NCBI GenBank assembly: GCA_041946755.1
Contig: JBHGBB010000020.1
Coordinates: 1-29,704, forward strand
DNA: 29,704 bases
Direction: 5' to 3'
From: JBHGBB01 sp041946755
GTDB lineage: Bacteria > UBP4 > UBA4092 > JAOAEQ01
Positions 1 through 6,433 of the stretch are shown here, one piece after another. The notes beneath the pieces were generated by a model. It had not been told where the DNA came from. It saw only the letters and a program-made list of their open reading frames with translations, and did not search any database. The position numbers were made by a program, and so were the translations under genes. Position 1 is the stretch's first letter. Every line of letters starts with the position of its first letter.

Positions 1-1201
1 TAGTAGTAATCGGGAAATCGGTAGAAGAAGCAGTATATCCCGCGATATATACACAGTTCTGATTATCAATTGCAAGGTGTATATCCTGATCCCGATCACT
101 ACCCCCAAAATATGTTGAATAAAGTAATACTGAACCGGTGGCATTTAACTTACTAATAAAACAGTCAAAGATACCTCCATTATATGTGGTATCCCATGCA
201 CCAGGTGTAGTTGGAAAATTCGTTGCTGAAGTATATCCGACAATATAAATATTACCCGATTTATCGAGCTTAATATCTTCTCCACTATCGCTACCACTTC
301 CACCCAAAAAGGTCGAAAAAATTAACGCGGTTCCGGTGTTATTTATTTTACTTACATAAACATCATTAGAACCATTATAAGTCGTATCAAACGCACCAGG
401 AGTGGTTGGAAATTTAGAAGAATCCGTCCTACCGACGATATAAGCCTTCCCGTCATTATCAACTGTAATCGCATTACCATAATCGCCAAAAATATAACTC
501 GGTCCTCCGAGATAGGTAGAATAAAGTAAACTTGATCCATCAGCACTTAGTTTACTTACAAAAACATCATACAATGGAATAGTATCACTATAGGTAGTAT
601 CAATCGCCCCAGGAGTAACTGGGAAATCAGATGACGTCGTTTTTCCAGTAATGTAAATATTACCAGCAGTATCGAGTGCCAAATCATTACTTATATCAAT
701 GGAACTACCGCCGAGGTAGGTAGAATAAATTAATGAAGAGCCATCTGATGAGAGTTTACTGATAAACGAATCATTTTGACCATGATTCGTAGTACTCAAT
801 GCATTCGCAGTAACCGGATAATTAGCTGATTCAGTATATCCGGTGATAACTACATTTCCTAGAGTATCGAGCTCGATAGCAGTCCCCCAGTCGCTACCGC
901 TGCCGCCCAAGAAGGTAGAATATAGCAAGGTTGAACCATCTTCGCTCAGTTTACTTATCAAAACATCATAAGTACCTCCGCGATAAGAAGTTTCAATAGC
1001 ATTAATGCTAGTTGGAAAGTCGGTAGAAGAGGTATATCCAATAATATACGTATTTCCGGAAGTATCGATAGTAATATCGTTACCTACATCTACTTCACTA
1101 CCCCCGAGAAACGTTGAATAGATTAAACTACTTGAGTAACTCAAACAACTCAAACAAATTAACATTAATAAAAAAACTGAACCTATTTTATGATTGTGCA
1201 T
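1..1201 (-). CDS. SBBP-repeat (beta-propeller) secreted protein, 3' part beyond window
   Basis: Reading on the minus strand from ATG at 1201, the frame stays open to the window edge, giving about 400 residues with no stop, so the C-terminus is missing. Residues 1-25 form a signal peptide (M-H-N-H-K then a hydrophobic run). The rest is about six repeats of roughly 65 residues, each starting S-T-[FY]-L-G-G-S and containing a D-x-x-G-N-[IV]-Y-I-x-G-[YK]-T block, then a [DN]-F-P-T-T-P-G-A block and an S-K-L-x-x-[DT]-G-S end. This is the pattern of SBBP repeats, which build beta-propellers in exported proteins. A Shine-Dalgarno AGAAAGGA (1211-1218 on the minus strand) lies 9 nt before the start. 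The job is unknown; surface binding or adhesion is a guess. Family call is firm, function is not. Confidence 0.85.
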   Translation of the reverse strand, partial: MHNHKIGSVFLLMLICLSCLSYSSSLIYSTFLGGSEVDVGNDITIDTSGNTYIIGYTSSTDFPTSINAIETSYRGGTYDVLISKLSEDGSTLLYSTFLGGSGSDWGTAIELDTLGNVVITGYTESANYPVTANALSTTNHGQNDSFISKLSSDGSSLIYSTYLGGSSIDISNDLALDTAGNIYITGKTTSSDFPVTPGAIDTTYSDTIPLYDVFVSKLSADGSSLLYSTYLGGPSYIFGDYGNAITVDNDGKAYIVGRTDSSKFPTTPGAFDTTYNGSNDVYVSKINNTGTALIFSTFLGGSGSDSGEDIKLDKSGNIYIVGYTSATNFPTTPGAWDTTYNGGIFDCFISKLNATGSVLLYSTYFGGSDRDQDIHLAIDNQNCVYIAGYTASSTDFPITT

Positions 1202-1220
1202 AGCACTTTATCCTTTCTAA

Positions 1221-1248
1221 ATATATCTATCCATATATATCTATCCAT
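1221..1248. repeat. Perfect 14-bp tandem duplication upstream of SBBP gene
   Basis: ATATATCTATCCAT occurs twice head to tail at 1221-1234 and 1235-1248, about 20 bp upstream of the SBBP gene start. It lies where that gene's leader or promoter should be. It could be a regulator site or simple slippage. Nothing else is recognisable between 1202 and 1418. Confidence 0.7.
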
Positions 1249-1418
1249 TAGGATCATCTATCTATATATAATAGACACATTAAGTATGCAAAATATTGAT
1301 AAATAATTACATTAATCAACCAAACCATTCATTTACTTGAGGTTATAACAATCTTGAAACATTTCAATATTAAATTGAAAATAAAAAATGCTAAATGCTA
1401 AATTTAAAATGAATATGG

Positions 1419-2048
1419 CTAGATTATTTCGACTGTTAAGCCGGGGTTGGCGTTTTTAATCGCTTCAATAAGGATAAGGTTAGCTAGCGATTTGGGGTTG
1501 GAGAAGCTGAACCGGAGTTGTTTCGGTTCGAGGTTGGCTTCTCGGAGTAGGAACAATAGATTGAGCAGATTATCAGGAAGATAACTTAAGTAGAGTTTTC
1601 CTTTATTTTTCAGCAGATACCGGCTGGCAGCGACAATATCAGCTATAGTGCAGTTTGATTCCTGTTTCGCCATCCGTTTCGATAAATCCGGGCTAAGCCT
1701 GCCTTTATTAACGGGGATATAGGGAGGATTGGAAACCACAACATCAAAACTATTGGCTGAGAATAAGGATTTGATTCTCTTGATATCCGCTTCAAATATC
1801 TTAATTTTATTTCCTAAATGATTTGAGGCAACGTTCTGCCGGGCAAACCTCGCTAATTCCGGCTGCAACTCCAGCCCGATCATCTCTTTATATTTCCCAC
1901 GAAGACCAAGAAGAACCGGAATAATCCCTACCCCGGTTCCTAAATCAATTATCCGGTCAGAGGATTTGAACTTAACGAACTCGGCTAATAAGAAACTATC
2001 CTGATTTATCCGATACCCGGAATCAGGTTGACTGATTTTTAAATTCAT
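1419..2048 (-). CDS. tRNA1(Val) adenine-37 N6-methyltransferase-like protein (TrmN6/YfiC family)
   Basis: This is a 209-residue class I SAM-dependent methyltransferase. Motif I is D-L-G-T-G-V-G (35-41), the acidic SAM-ribose residue is E60, and the catalytic N-P-P-Y motif of N6-adenine methyltransferases is at 107-110. The N-terminus Q-P-x-x-G-Y-R-I-N-Q-D-S-F-L-L-A matches the start of TrmN6/YfiC proteins, which methylate A37 of tRNA-Val in the cytoplasm. Length is slightly short for the family. The start is ATG at 2048; no Shine-Dalgarno is visible. It could instead be another small-domain N6-methyltransferase (HemK- or RsmC-like), but the N-terminal motif favours TrmN6. It stands alone between two secreted-protein genes and shows no operon link. 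Confidence 0.8.
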   Translation of the reverse strand: MNLKISQPDSGYRINQDSFLLAEFVKFKSSDRIIDLGTGVGIIPVLLGLRGKYKEMIGLELQPELARFARQNVASNHLGNKIKIFEADIKRIKSLFSANSFDVVVSNPPYIPVNKGRLSPDLSKRMAKQESNCTIADIVAASRYLLKNKGKLYLSYLPDNLLNLLFLLREANLEPKQLRFSFSNPKSLANLILIEAIKNANPGLTVEII

Positions 2049-2058
2049 AAATTAAAGC

Positions 2059-2136
2059 TAACCGCAAAGAACGCTAAGTCAAATCGCTAAGAGCGTAAAA
2101 AAAAGATTCGTTAAATTCGCTTAATTCGTGGTTGAC
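2059..2136. repeat. Low-complexity intergenic microsatellites
   Basis: Two degenerate word families sit side by side: AACCGCAAAGAACGCTAAG-like text (2059-2097) and an ATTCGTTAAATTCGCTTAA-like text (2105-2136) with period about 9. Neither codes for anything recognisable. Related text recurs at 18966-19002. Confidence 0.6.
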
Positions 2137-2172
2137 TATTTAAATTGGATTTTGGAATTGAGTAGTATTATT

Positions 2173-3069
2173 CTACGGTTTATCGATAGGCGTGTCAAGG
2201 GTGGAATAGAATTCGGAGAGTTCTACCGGTACCGTTAATCCGGCATTTATCCAGGCAGTATACCAGAGTGAGGCAACATCTTTCGCTGCAAGATTTAAAA
2301 GGGTAGTAGTAAAACTCTGAGTACTAGTCCAGAGGGAATAATAATAGGTACTATTATATGAATAGGCGATATTATATGCGGTAGTATCCGCTTTCACGAC
2401 TTTCGGATAATAAGGATAGGTAACGCTGATAATACTAAACGCAAACTCCAAAGGATTGGATTGATAAATCATCCCGGTACTCAGTTTACTATAGATAGTA
2501 GGGTTATAGATCTCAAGCATATCGCTTTCATATCGAGAATGAAGTCCATTATCGGGATCATAATTCCAAGTAACATGCAATGGTTGATGTAAATCTCCGC
2601 AATAATGGGAAATCCGGGTCATCCAGTATAAGCAGGTGGTAAAATTCGAAGCGGTCTTATTCTGATTCCAGTTCCGATATGCGGTTGATAGAACTACGGT
2701 TATCGAATTTAATGCATAGGGATTAACCCCAGCACTATAACTACGAAATTGAGTAGCAGATAGATAAGTTGCTAAATTCCGCGGAACTCCGGTAAACGGC
2801 CATAGGTATCCCGGCGGAGTGGTATCAATATCAATATAATGGAAATAAGATTCATGCGAATCCCAGCCGGTCCGAACTCCCGCATCAGTACTGGTATTAG
2901 CGAGCCAGGTTTTATACGGCCGGAACGTGGTCGCCATCTGATATGGCAAATCTTCAATTGCGGCTTTGGTTATATCCTGATGGGTAGAGATGTTCCCCCA
3001 AGTGAATCCGAATTGCGATAAGACAAGAAAACTGAATAAAATAATTAAGAGATTAAACAGTTTATGCAT
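2173..3069 (-). CDS. Secreted zinc-dependent S1/P1 nuclease / phospholipase C family protein
   Basis: A 298-residue exported protein. A TTG start at 3090 would add seven residues; I prefer ATG at 3069 because it begins the signal peptide directly (M-H-K-L-F then a hydrophobic stretch to about residue 20). Cleavage near residue 23 would expose W24, matching the N-terminal tryptophan that ligates zinc in this fold. The rest of the tri-zinc site can be traced: H30, D62, H77, H155, D159, H165, H177 and E181. The H155-x3-D159-x5-H165 motif reads H-Y-C-G-D-L-H-Q-P-L-H, almost the P1 nuclease motif, and D62 to H77 keeps the P1 spacing. The last site is H-x3-E, as in bacterial phospholipase C, rather than H-x3-D. 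The substrate (single-stranded nucleic acid or phospholipid) cannot be settled from sequence. Confidence 0.85.
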   Translation of the reverse strand: MHKLFNLLIILFSFLVLSQFGFTWGNISTHQDITKAAIEDLPYQMATTFRPYKTWLANTSTDAGVRTGWDSHESYFHYIDIDTTPPGYLWPFTGVPRNLATYLSATQFRSYSAGVNPYALNSITVVLSTAYRNWNQNKTASNFTTCLYWMTRISHYCGDLHQPLHVTWNYDPDNGLHSRYESDMLEIYNPTIYSKLSTGMIYQSNPLEFAFSIISVTYPYYPKVVKADTTAYNIAYSYNSTYYYSLWTSTQSFTTTLLNLAAKDVASLWYTAWINAGLTVPVELSEFYSTLDTPIDKP

Positions 3070-3322
3070 AATATTTATATTAAACTCCAAATTTCCGGTC
3101 TATTTTAGACGCACAAAATAAACTTCAGGTTCCAAATCTCAGTATTAAACAATAACTCAATGCCTTTATTAGAGATTGAGATATGTGAATTGCATTTGCT
3201 GTTTAATCTTAGATATTTGGTATTCTCTGCCTTCTTCGAATGCGGAGTAATATTATCTTATATTTTAGCACAAGATGTGATTAATCACCATCGATTTTTA
3301 ATTAAATATAGAATATACAAAC

Positions 3323-3345
3323 CAAATTCACCGCCGGTGAATTTG
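3323..3345. repeat. Perfect 10-bp hairpin with 3-nt loop
   Basis: Arms CAAATTCACC (3323-3332) and GGTGAATTTG (3336-3345) pair perfectly around a GCC loop. No T-run follows on either strand, so it is not a typical terminator. It has the same build, long perfect arms and a 3-nt loop, as hairpins at 3368, 20396 and 20589. Confidence 0.7.
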
Positions 3346-3367
3346 ATTAACTCGTTTAAAATCAAAT

Positions 3368-3404
3368 AAAAAAGCAAACTGACCAGCGGTCAGTTTGCTT
3401 TTTT
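3368..3404 (-). terminator. Strong intrinsic terminator of the sigma/anti-sigma/hydrolase operon
   Basis: Two perfectly complementary 17-nt arms (3368-3384 and 3388-3404) flank a 3-nt loop, with a core G-C-A-A-A-C-T-G-A-C-C and A/T tails on both sides. It lies 68 nt past the stop of the serine hydrolase. The symmetric tails make it bidirectional in principle, but only the minus-strand operon points into it. Confidence 0.85.
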
Positions 3405-3471
3405 TATAACTGCTTCTTTGTTTTTCTAACTTCTGAGTTCTTGACTCTGACTTCTTGTTTATTTATTTTAT

Positions 3472-4653
3472 CTATTCAACAATCGACCCGGCGACAATAT
3501 TGCTGACAAAAGTTCGAAGACGGGTAACCTCGCCATCTTCAGTCGGATGGTTCCGATTACAGAGTAGAATAATAAAGGTTTTAGAATTCAAATCAATCCA
3601 AATCGAGGTACCGGTCCACCCGGTATGTCCCAGCGACCCTTTCGGGAAAATATCGCCCCGAAGTGTTGAATAACTCGACCCGATATCCCAACCATACCCG
3701 CGTTCAACATCAGGTACCGGCGATTGGTTTGCAGTAATGGCTTTAACCGTTAACGGACCCAAGATTCTGGTTTTCCCGAAACTGCCGCCATTTAATAGCA
3801 TCTGGCAATATATCGCCAAATCATCTACCGTTGAGAACAATCCGGCATGACCGGAAACCCCACCCATTATATAGGCATTCGGGTCATGAACTCTACCTTG
3901 GAAAACGACACCATTTTGTTTCTCAGTTGCCGCACAGCGCGATTTTAATGCATCCGGTGGATTATACATGGTATCTTTCATGCCCAACGGATCAAAAATC
4001 CGCTGTTTAGCAAACTGGTCTAGCGGCATACCACTCACTCGTTCAACAATTTCACCAAGCATAATAAATCCTAAGTCGCTATATACAAACTTCGTTTCCG
4101 GTTCATAGGTAGTCGATTTGGAGCAGATATCTAAAATAATCCCTTGTTTATCGATCCCTTTCTTTTCGAAATATTTATCCCAAGCAGGCAGACCGGAACA
4201 ATGAGTAATTAACTCGAGAACAGTCACCCGCTCTTTACCTTTCTGCCCGAATTCGGGAATAAAAGTACTTACCCGGTCATACATTCGCAACTTCCCTTCT
4301 TCAACCAGAATCATAATTGAAGTGCCGGTAGCCGTCGGTTTGGTTACCGAAGCTAAATCAAACATCGTATCTACCGTCATCGGAACCTTTTTGGGTTCGA
4401 GTGACCGATATCCATACGCTTTCCGATAAACGATTTTACCTCGATGCCCAACCAGCACCACCGCCCCGGCAGTATTCTTCTCGGCTATCGCCTGTTCGAT
4501 GACAGTATCAAGATTTTTCAATCGGGAAGATATCATGCCGACCGATTCCGGTTTAACCATGGGAATCCGGGGTAATACCGATTTGGTCATACCAACCATA
4601 GGAACTGCAAACAATAAAAGAGAAGTAGAAATAATCATAGGAGTTAAATGCAT
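3472..4653 (-). CDS. Exported serine hydrolase, class C beta-lactamase/esterase fold
   Basis: A 393-residue protein of the beta-lactamase-related penicillin-binding family (PF00144 type). The nucleophile motif S-x-x-K is S102-V-T-K105, the second motif is Y191-S-D (the Y-S-N/D variant common in esterase-like members), and the third is H343-T-G. The N-terminus is a signal peptide; ATG at 4653 is used here, but M6 would also give a complete signal and cannot be excluded. Such enzymes act on D-Ala peptides, esters or lactams in the periplasm; the substrate is not predictable. Only three bases separate it from the anti-sigma gene upstream, so it is very probably the last gene of the sigma factor operon, and a strong terminator follows. 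Confidence 0.87.
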   Translation of the reverse strand: MHLTPMIISTSLLLFAVPMVGMTKSVLPRIPMVKPESVGMISSRLKNLDTVIEQAIAEKNTAGAVVLVGHRGKIVYRKAYGYRSLEPKKVPMTVDTMFDLASVTKPTATGTSIMILVEEGKLRMYDRVSTFIPEFGQKGKERVTVLELITHCSGLPAWDKYFEKKGIDKQGIILDICSKSTTYEPETKFVYSDLGFIMLGEIVERVSGMPLDQFAKQRIFDPLGMKDTMYNPPDALKSRCAATEKQNGVVFQGRVHDPNAYIMGGVSGHAGLFSTVDDLAIYCQMLLNGGSFGKTRILGPLTVKAITANQSPVPDVERGYGWDIGSSYSTLRGDIFPKGSLGHTGWTGTSIWIDLNSKTFIILLCNRNHPTEDGEVTRLRTFVSNIVAGSIVE

Positions 4654-4656
4654 GCG

Positions 4657-4896
4657 TTAATCTTTCTTTTGGATATGGTGATGTAATCGCTCATGTAACC
4701 GGCGATGGGTATCTTTAGGGATCGATGGTTCTTGATGCCGCGAATGCAGCAGCTTAACCGTTTTCCGGAAGGTATTGATAAATGCCTGACAAGGTTTACA
4801 ATTAGCAATATGCTGATCGATTTTCTTGCAGATTTTTGGATCGATATCCCGATCGATATATTCCGATAATTTATTAAAAATACTTTTACAAATCAT
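4657..4896 (-). CDS. Small zinc-finger anti-sigma factor (zf-HC2/ZAS type)
   Basis: A 79-residue protein with the ZAS signature: C3, then H29-x3-C33-x2-C36 within a helical N-terminal half. This domain binds zinc and grips ECF sigma factors, releasing them on thiol oxidation or another signal. There is no membrane segment; the C-terminal half is basic and His-rich (R-R-L-H-E-R-L-H-H-H), so it would act in the cytoplasm. It starts 39 bp after the ECF sigma gene stop and ends 3 bp before the hydrolase gene. Partnership with the upstream sigma factor is inferred from this arrangement. A cytosolic ZAS protein with H-x3-C-x2-C is often redox-responsive, but the signal here is unknown. Confidence 0.83.
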   Translation of the reverse strand: MICKSIFNKLSEYIDRDIDPKICKKIDQHIANCKPCQAFINTFRKTVKLLHSRHQEPSIPKDTHRRLHERLHHHIQKKD

Positions 4897-4935
4897 AATA
4901 TTATAATGACATAGATTAGGTTGAATTTACAATAG

Positions 4936-5541
4936 CTACTTTTTCGGTTTCAGATATTCATCCAGTTGTTCTCGAACAAACAACCGCGCTCGATGTAATC
5001 GCGATTTAACCGCTGCCACCGATATCCCCAGGATTTTCCCGGTCTCTTCATTCGATAGCCCTTCAATATCCCGCATGGTTATTACTGTTCGGTATTCAAT
5101 CGGTAATGCCGCGATTGCAGTATCAATCTTTTCATTCAGTTCTTTTTTTAACAGCGACCGGTCCGGAATATCGCTCCAATCGACAATCTCCCGCTGCTTG
5201 ATTTCTTTATGATCAATGATAATCGGTTCATCAATGGAATCGGTTTTAATCGTTCGTTTCCTAAATCGAGATATTACGAGGTTAGTGGTAATCCGGTGCA
5301 ACCAAGTATTAAAATTCGAATCTCCCCGGAACGATCCAAGATGGTTATATGCCCTTAAGAAGGTTTCTTGTAAAATATCTTCGGCATCTTCCCGGTTATT
5401 CACCAGATGATATGCCAGGGTATATATCTTCCGCTCATTGCGATTTACCAATTCGGTGAACGCCGTTTCATCCCCGGATTTACTGCGGGCAATCAACTCT
5501 TGTTCATCAAGGTCGGATAATGGTTTCGTTGGATTAGCCAT
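4936..5541 (-). CDS. ECF-type RNA polymerase sigma factor (RpoE-like)
   Basis: About 201 residues from ATG at 5541; a TTG five codons upstream (5556) is also possible, and neither start has a clear Shine-Dalgarno. Region 2 (about 25-95) includes the E-D-A-E-D-I-L-Q-E-T-F core and a W-L-H-R-I-x-x-N stretch that melts the -10 element. Region 4 (about 135-190) begins L-P-x-E-Y-R-x-V and contains the helix-turn-helix G-L-S-N-E-E-T-G-K-I-L-G-I-S. There is no region 1 or 3, as expected for ECF factors. The next two genes are its probable anti-sigma factor and a periplasmic serine hydrolase, so the operon probably responds to envelope or thiol stress. An autoregulated promoter is likely upstream but I could not pick a convincing one. 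Confidence 0.92.
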   Translation of the reverse strand: MANPTKPLSDLDEQELIARSKSGDETAFTELVNRNERKIYTLAYHLVNNREDAEDILQETFLRAYNHLGSFRGDSNFNTWLHRITTNLVISRFRKRTIKTDSIDEPIIIDHKEIKQREIVDWSDIPDRSLLKKELNEKIDTAIAALPIEYRTVITMRDIEGLSNEETGKILGISVAAVKSRLHRARLFVREQLDEYLKPKK

Positions 5542-5607
5542 ATAAAGAGATTGCAATATATGCTAAGTATCATATTCCATATTTCTCTTTTATGGCAAGT
5601 TCAGCCA

Positions 5608-5637
5608 GTTGTTAGTTGTTAGTTTTTAGTTGTTAGA
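5608..5637. repeat. TTAGTTG-type microsatellite
   Basis: Degenerate repeats of GTTGTTAGTT fill the gap between the OsmC gene stop and the sigma factor start. The words TTAGTTG and GTTAG also occur in the long palindromes near 16646 and 21751. Confidence 0.55.
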
Positions 5638-5689
5638 TTAATAAGAAACCGCAAATTCTATTGTTCTTTCGTTCCTTCCGCTCTTCCAT

Positions 5690-6109
5690 TTATGCATTGA
5701 TAATTTTATAGCTATAAGTAATCGGGGCAGCATATTTCAAGGTTGCGCCAACCGGGCAGTATTTTTCATGGGATAACTCGATTGCATGCTTAACCTTATT
5801 CTCATCCAGATTTTTCCCGTAGAGTAGATACTCGATGTTGATCGCAATCGCCCGTTTCGGATGCTCCGGTGCCTGTTGAACCTTAACATTCATTTCGAAC
5901 CGGGTTAACTCTTGTTTCGATTTCTTGAGTATCGCAACAATATCTAATCCGGTACATGCGCCTACTGATGCCGGGATGAGTTCAAATGGAGTTGGTGCTG
6001 ATCCTTCTCCCCCATTTTCCTTTTTCGCATCCATCGGAATCAGATATCCCGACCCGGTTTTCGCTTCAAACCGCATATTCCCTTGCCAAATCACGGTTGC
6101 TTCTGGCAT
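5690..6109 (-). CDS. OsmC/Ohr-family thiol peroxidase-like protein
   Basis: A 139-residue protein with the OsmC fold. The two redox cysteines are C52 (in S-V-G-A-C-T-G) and C118 (in K-Y-C-P-V), and the central E-G-S-A-P-T-P-F-E-L motif is present. OsmC and Ohr proteins reduce organic hydroperoxides using this cysteine pair in the cytoplasm; some members have other roles. Start ATG at 6109 has a textbook AAGGAG (6117-6122) 7 nt upstream. It lies 69 bp after the small TGA-containing gene on the same strand, so the two may be co-transcribed. Confidence 0.88.
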   Translation of the reverse strand: MPEATVIWQGNMRFEAKTGSGYLIPMDAKKENGGEGSAPTPFELIPASVGACTGLDIVAILKKSKQELTRFEMNVKVQQAPEHPKRAIAINIEYLLYGKNLDENKVKHAIELSHEKYCPVGATLKYAAPITYSYKIINA

Positions 6110-6136
6110 ACCTTATCTCCTTCAAATTAACTGGTT

Positions 6137-6172
6137 TTTATTCTAACTTCTCACTGCTGACTTCTAACTTCT
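6137..6172. repeat. AGAAGTTAG-type microsatellite
   Basis: On the minus strand, words AGAAGTTAG and AGAAGTCAG alternate between the candidate selenoprotein stop and the OsmC Shine-Dalgarno. A related stretch lies at 3425-3455. Confidence 0.55.
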
Positions 6173-6178
6173 GATTTT

Positions 6179-6355
6179 TTACCCGTTCCCACCGAGAACG
6201 AAAATCAATCCGAACAGAGCACCTAATCCGGTGCTTAGATACGGATTGCAGGTTATCGCTCAGCCACCCGAACTTCCGGCCAACCGAGATACCATGCTGA
6301 GTAAGAATCCGATCCCCCCACCAATAATTATCGCGAATATAATCTTAAATAGCAT
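6179..6355 (-). CDS. Candidate small membrane selenoprotein, DUF6132-like (in-frame TGA at codon 32)
   Basis: Seen: an ATG at 6355 preceded by GAGGA 6 nt upstream opens a 58-codon frame interrupted only by TGA at 6262-6260 and ending in TAA at 6179-6181. Codons 1-31 encode a membrane helix with glycine zipper (F-A-I-I-I-G-G-G-I-G-F-L) ending S-S-G-G; after TGA come A-I-T-C-N-P-Y-L-S and a second helix (G-A-L-F-G-L-I-F-V-L-G-G). Known, from memory: small two-helix DUF6132-type proteins carry a motif close to S-G-x-C-x-I-T-x-N-P, so the TGA falls exactly on the conserved cysteine and a second cysteine follows four residues later. A hairpin fitting the bacterial SECIS rules lies just downstream. 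Inference: TGA is read as selenocysteine, giving a U-x3-C redox pair at the membrane. The alternative is a pseudogene with one nonsense change. No Sec machinery is in the window. Confidence 0.7.
6218..6235 (-). promoter_or_regulatory. Candidate bacterial SECIS hairpin
   Basis: In the mRNA, arms AGCACC and GGUGCU (6 bp) enclose loop GGAUUA. The stem starts 24 nt after the TGA and the loop starts 30 nt after it. Known bacterial SECIS elements have a small apical loop 16-37 nt from the UGA with at least one G in its first two positions, and all of these hold. The hairpin is inside the coding sequence, as required. A 6-bp hairpin can arise by chance, so the support comes from position and context. 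Confidence 0.55.
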
Positions 6356-6433
6356 AATTTTCCTCATGTATTTATTAGACGTACTAATTGAGAAAGAGAT
6401 TCTGATTTGGTAAGTGTAATGAAGTCAGCAATA

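Larger units (their letters stand above)
3070..3471. other. 402-bp gene-free gap holding two hairpins
   Basis: No convincing gene lies here. A plus-strand frame at 3160-3369 is open but has no Shine-Dalgarno, no recognisable domain, and its end runs through a hairpin and into the stem of the terminator. The gap holds a perfect 10-bp hairpin (3323-3345), a strong terminator (3368-3404), and degenerate AACTTCTGA/GACTTCT-type repeats at 3425-3455, similar in wording to 6137-6172. Confidence 0.6.

Noticed and set aside
3160..3369. Plus-strand 69-codon frame
   Set aside because: No Shine-Dalgarno, no family resemblance, and it ends in the stem of a terminator after passing through another hairpin. 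Composition looks intergenic.
5542..5556. TTG start for the ECF sigma factor
   Set aside because: No Shine-Dalgarno precedes it and an ATG follows five codons later at the usual family start.
6260..6262. TGA read as tryptophan or glycine under an alternative genetic code
   Set aside because: No other gene in the window has an internal TGA; Trp uses TGG, and TGA ends the genes at 8929 and 18027. A reassigned code would put TGA inside many genes.
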